NCBI GenBank assembly: GCA_963920765.1
Contig: OY987242.1
Coordinates: forward strand, 17,942,002-18,006,001
Direction of reading: 5' to 3'
Source of the DNA: Ulota crispa
Lineage: Eukaryota > Streptophyta > Bryopsida > Orthotrichales > Orthotrichaceae
Length of the DNA: 64,000 nt
The notes beneath the pieces are model-generated. The model did not search any database, was not told the DNA's origin, and saw nothing but the letters and a program-made list of their open reading frames with translations. A program made the position numbers and the translations under genes. Positions 59,701 to 64,000 of this stretch are shown in pieces. Positions within the stretch are counted from its first letter, which is position 1. Each line of letters opens with the position of its first letter.

Positions 59701-62274
59701 TCCATTGTTAAGGAAGAGAATGACCAATGGAAAGGATCAAACGTGCCGACAGTACACACCTTGCAACTGTCTCTTCACTTGTGGGAAGCAGTGCCCATGC
59801 CTACTCAATGGTACTTTGTGTGAAAAATACTGCGGGTAAGTAAGCTTCTCTACAGAGTCCTACATGTCCTCCGTTTCTACCTTTCGTCTTTACCTTCAAC
59901 AAGTGACTGGATCGAAGTCAGTTTGTAACTTACTTGAGGAGTGAATGCAGGTGCTCCAAGAGCTGCAAGCATCGCTTCCGGGGCTGTCATTGTGCAAAGA
60001 GCAATTGCTGTAGTCGGCAATGCCCGTGTTTTTCTGCAGGGCGTGAGTGTGACCCTGATGTCTGCCGAAACTGCTGGGTCGGGTAAGTGATCAGCCGTGT
60101 TCAAACCTTTTTGCGTTAATTTGTGCTGAATTTGTTGAAACTGAAACCTGTTTACTGCTTCATCTGGACCGGCATTGAAAGCACATGTTCAGCCCTGATC
60201 ATCTATTTAGCTTAGAGATTACGGATGGTTACAAATGGTCATCCTAGGAAATAGTCTAGCCTAAACTTTCGTATTGTAGATGATGATTATCGTCCTTGGA
60301 GCTTCTACTTTCCTCCTGTTAACCCCTGAGGGACGAAGGATTCAAAGTTGAGAATTATTAAGTTTTATTTGGTTTTGTCAGTTGCGGAGATGGCACTTCT
60401 GAAGGACCGCCACCTCGAGGGGACAATTACGCATGCCACAACATGAAACTCATGCTAAAACAACAACAGCGGGTGAGGTTTCCTTTGCACTAACATGTAG
60501 AAGAAAGTGTCGGTCCATGTTCAAATCCTTGCGTCCATGAGCGCAGCAATATTCCTCTCAACCTAGGTTTTAGATTATATGAACGTTGTTATTATGTGTG
60601 TACTCTCAAGTTTTTCCCAATTGCTGATCTCTTTTTAAGCATACTACGAAATTAAAGCTTGCACTTCCAGTTGTTCAGTGAGCTAATCACGTTGTACTAC
60701 ATGCATTTGGGGTGGCAGGTGTTATTAGGGAAGTCAGCTGTGGCAGGTTGGGGTGCGTTCCTGAAGGTACTGCTTTCAACTCACTTTCCCAGATTGGACG
60801 GGTACTGATAAATCGTTCTATGTGACTTTTCTGAGCAAGCTTTCTGACATTAGTGGGATCACCTACAGTTCTTTTTTTAGAAAAACCAGCACTCACATAT
60901 TCAATATTTCTTTCTTTGGTTTTTGATTTTCTCATCAGACCAACTGCCATGTTGGTCATAGCCAATATCCATTGATCACTAGGAGCAGGAGTTTAGTTTA
61001 TGAATTGTCGCAATGTCGCAAACCAGGTCTTGTGTTAAAACCTATGTTGCATGATCTGTTACTTTTGTTGGCTAGTTTATCTTTACTGTAGAGGTAATCG
61101 CGGTTCAGTATCCTGCGCCAAAGAGTAAACTTACATATATATATATTGGTTTGGTCTATGTTTTGGGAGTTGTATAAATCTTTGGAAATTGCCAGGTGTG
61201 AAGCAAATTACAGGGAGAAGGGTTCCTTCCTGGGGCAGAACTCTTGTAATTTCCAAGAGTTTGAAAAAAGTTGCTTTCGGGTTTACTTTTCACGTTTCTA
61301 ACACGTGGAATTCCTATTATCCCGAATTTGTGGTACACCTTGTTTTGGGTTCTTTTTACCAATATTTGGTCTCTACGGTATTCAGCTACAGTAGGTCAAT
61401 GCACAAAATTGACATGTCTATTTGTTGCCATCTGCAGAATCCGGTTGCAAGACATGAGTACCTCGGAGAATACACTGGTGAACTCATTTCCCACCGAGAA
61501 GCCGATAAACGAGGAAAAATCTATGACCGAGAGAACTCATCCTTCCTATTTAATCTAAATGATCAGGCAAGTCATATGGCCTTATTTCTTTGGTCTTGTA
61601 TGATACGTTCAAATGAACGAATATTGCTGCTCTCACCATGCTTTTTGGAATCCGAATCATTCACTATATTGGCTACCCTATTGTGAATGGAATATCCAGT
61701 GGTAAGCACCAGTAATTCACTGTTTCAAAGAAAAAAATCATGCAGCAGTAACATGCTCAGGAACTACGTGTATTCATGACAATGCGTTTCATGTATATCT
61801 ACAGTATGTTCTGGACGCATGCCGAAAGGGTGACAAGCTTAAATTCGCGAACCATTCTCTTCTACCCAACTGCTATGCCAAGGTACTTTATCGACACTAA
61901 AACCGTTGTGAATGCTTCTTCCCTGCTTAGTTAGCCAGGGTTTTGTATGCAACTGGTGAAGTCTTGTAGGTCCTTCTTTGGCAATGATGGTAATGCGCCA
62001 GGTATCGAATTATTACTTAATGGAAACTCTTGAGCTGGATCCTCCCGTCTTGTCCTAATAATGACTCGTTGTGATACAAAAGGTAGTAATGGTTTCGGGA
62101 GATCACAGAGTGGGAATATTCGCCAAGGAACGTATCACAGCCGGGGAGGAGCTGTTCTATGATTACCAGTACGAGCCTGACAGAGCCCCTGTCTGGGCGA
62201 GAAAACCTGATGACCCCAACCGCAAGCGGGATGACACACCAAGTACCACCCGGCGAGCGCAGAAAGCTGCCTGA
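53760..62274 (+). CDS. E(z): Enhancer of zeste H3K27 methyltransferase, PRC2 catalytic subunit (18 exons, 1,000 aa)
   Basis: Catalytic subunit of Polycomb repressive complex 2, trimethylating histone H3 Lys27 in the nucleus; plant relatives are CURLY LEAF and SWINGER. Coding exons: 53760-53798, 54580-54684, 55586-55914, 56188-56361, 56641-56725, 57132-57482, 57609-57656, 57839-57913, 58285-58764, 58858-59159, 59393-59510, 59609-59835, 59951-60082, 60382-60472, 60719-60766, 61438-61566, 61805-61882, 62083-62274. They sum to 3,003 nt with all phases consistent. Domains: acidic start (14-48); [10 protein letters not shown] and [11 protein letters not shown] (about 149-178); Cys-rich [18 protein letters not shown] (about 354-373); disordered basic linker with [10 protein letters not shown] (403-560); SANT-like [20 protein letters not shown] (about 640-702); CXC from Cys748 to about 820; SET about 853-975 with NHS at 927-929 and YDY at 963-965. 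All key SET residues are present. The intron after exon 16 has a GC donor (CAG|GCAAGT). At 1,000 residues it is longer than CURLY LEAF (about 900). The short first exon is the least certain part. Confidence 0.95.
55951..56010 (+). repeat. Telomere-like CCCTAAAC repeats in intron 3
   Basis: CACAAACCCTAAACCTCAAT occurs twice, with a degenerate copy (ACAAACCTTAAACCTTC) between. The unit contains AAACCCTAAA, the telo-box. It lies 37 bp inside intron 3 of the Enhancer of zeste gene. Confidence 0.7.
60319..60340 (+). repeat. TTAACCCCTGAGGGACGAAG motif in intron 13
   Basis: Matches the terminal motif of the TTAA/CCC elements, above all the right end of element D (TTAACCCCTGAAGGGCCC). Only about 60 bp of intron follow and no partner exists, so this is a solo end at most. 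Confidence 0.35.
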
Positions 62275-64000
62275 GTTGGCTCATTTTTATCATTCTTCCA
62301 GTGAAGATCTCTGTGAGCAAATATATGGAATCATCCAAACCACTACTGCTGCTCCCGAGGGGGCAGCCATTGCGTCACACTCTCATTTGAATGTGACTGT
62401 TGGCACCCGATTGGCCACGCACCAAGTCCACGTGGAGACGGCCAAAAAATCGATTGGTGTTGCTGAGATGACATCACATTCTTGAGCTGCCTGCCTAAAC
62501 GCCCTTGGAACCAGTGAACAACGCCTTTTGTGCACAACCTTGAGCCAGTGAAGTGGTACGTTTGCACTAGCGGGCAAATTCTTCATCTTAATTTAGTTCT
62601 CCACATTCCTTTTATGATACAGTTTTGAAGGGTGCATGCTGTACTCTACTCTATAATTCTTTCTTTGATTTCTCTCATTCTGAGGTTCCATATGACATGG
62701 AACCACGCGGTTGCAAGGAGGGGCGCGTGTACAATTTTTTGAGCCAGGATATGACAATTGACACGGAAACAGTATCCTTCAGCTGGGATCCCTACGATTC
62801 AGAAACGATGCCAAGTGTTATGGCCTGGGAATAGCCACGCATTTTGTTATATAATATTTGCACAAATGGCATTTGTGCTAATTTTCCTGTATACTTCTTT
62901 GCACTTTAAGATTATAGCATTCTGAAGCAGCTCCCTTTATACATAATCTTGAGCTCACGTAGTCCTTGCACTCTTGTTCTCATTTGTTGGAGTTTCCAGG
63001 CTCTAGTGATGTCCTGAAAGCAAGCGTGTACCCTGAAGTGTTTCCGGGAAAAAGAGATGAAAATTAGGGTTTTGTTGGAATCAACTGTAGGTCATTAAGA
63101 TTAGGGCAGAGATTTAGAATAGCTTTTAATAGATTTGATCTCTTTAAATTTCTGCATATCATATTTAGATGTCATTTTCTGATGCCCTTGGAGAAGAATT
63201 TTTCGTTGTGTGTGACTGGAAATTCAGAGTTCATTTACAAAGAATCGTTTATGTCAGGAAAACCTGCTCAATTCCAGGTATGAACTGTACTATGAACCAG
63301 GTAACGATGCTCAATACTAGATGCTTTAGACCTGCTTGTTAGAGCAAGTGAGCTGTAAGAGTTTGTTCGGTGCAATATGAACATTTTCCTGATATTGTTT
63401 TCGTGTTCTCTTGCTTGATACTGAAAGCATGTGTCAACCTACGTAGGGATACTTAAGATTGCCATTTTTAATGCTTAACATTGTCCTGAATAAATCATTT
63501 AATCGCTATTGCGAGAAAGAGGGGAAGCTCACTACATTAGTGGCATGCGATGTCCTTAAACTTGAGTTATGATAATGCAACAGCATAATAACAAATCTAG
63601 ATGAAAAAGGTATTTTAGTGGAGTATGTGCATAATGTTTAATGATAGAACATGGAAAGTGCAGAATATATCCAGATAACGCACCAATTAAATTTGACTTC
63701 TTTTAATATTTACATTCAATATGCAGGCATCAATTGTGGAGTTTTAAAGAAAAGTACTTATGAGTAACTAGAAAACGATTCGAAGCTCTAGCACATTTAG
63801 AAGCGTTATTACCCATTTGAGCTGATCATAATTATCAAAACTGGGACCAGTGGCTAGTTCAGTATTATATAAGAACAAGGTCTGAAAATTGAGCAAAAGA
63901 GAAAAAAAATGAAGTTATGTTTCAACAAACAAGTTGAGAACTGTTAATTTTTCAAACTTTGTTGAGATTTGTTTGCTCAAAAGTTTTTTTTGTACCATTG
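62275..64000. other. 3' flank of the Enhancer of zeste gene
   Basis: The first several hundred bases are likely 3' untranslated region. A 69-codon frame at 62625-62834 has protein-like wording (VPYDMEPRGCKEG) but no known match. A telo-box-like TTAGGGTTT is at 63064-63072. Beyond that the sequence is AT-rich with no supported gene to the end. Confidence 0.5.

Overview
This is a nuclear DNA window from a land plant. The evidence is three plant-type genes (a plant-group MAPKKK, a Pol IV/V-type RPB7 subunit, and a CURLY LEAF/SWINGER-type Enhancer of zeste), spliceosomal introns, and plant transposon classes (Stowaway, CACTA, MULE with SWIM finger, hAT, Ty3/gypsy with chromodomain). Low gene density and AT-rich, repeat-filled spacers fit a large genome. 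I suspect a seed-free plant (bryophyte or lycophyte), but the sequence alone does not fix the clade.

Layout. 1-7.4 kb is a gene island: a MAPKKK-like kinase (762-2552, +) and an NRPD7/NRPE7-like subunit of the RNA-directed DNA methylation polymerases (6667-7417, +, two exons). 8.3-13.3 kb (-) is a large two-exon gene predicted to encode about 1,553 residues, very Asn/Ser/Lys-rich, which I cannot assign to any family. 15.4-44.9 kb looks like one very large terminal-inverted-repeat element of about 29.4 kb: inverted ends built of NNNGAGC heptads, flanked by a 14-bp direct repeat. Inside it are a decayed MULE/SWIM transposase (-), a decayed hAT-like gene (-), a decayed Ty3/gypsy element (-), clusters of a palindromic repeat, and a decayed gene (+) whose motif order matches a permuted (class beta) amino-methyltransferase. 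44.9-53.5 kb is a graveyard of short non-autonomous elements: four pairs of TTAA/CCC-ended inverted repeats, a Stowaway element and Mutator-type MITEs.

53.76-62.27 kb (+) is a complete Enhancer of zeste gene. I could resolve 18 coding exons that join in frame to exactly 3,003 nt (1,000 residues plus stop), including one GC-AG intron. The last 1.7 kb is its 3' flank.

Functionally, the two best-defined chromatin genes serve different silencing systems (Pol IV/V-directed DNA methylation, and H3K27 methylation by PRC2). They flank a transposon-dense block. Nothing in the sequence shows that they are co-regulated.
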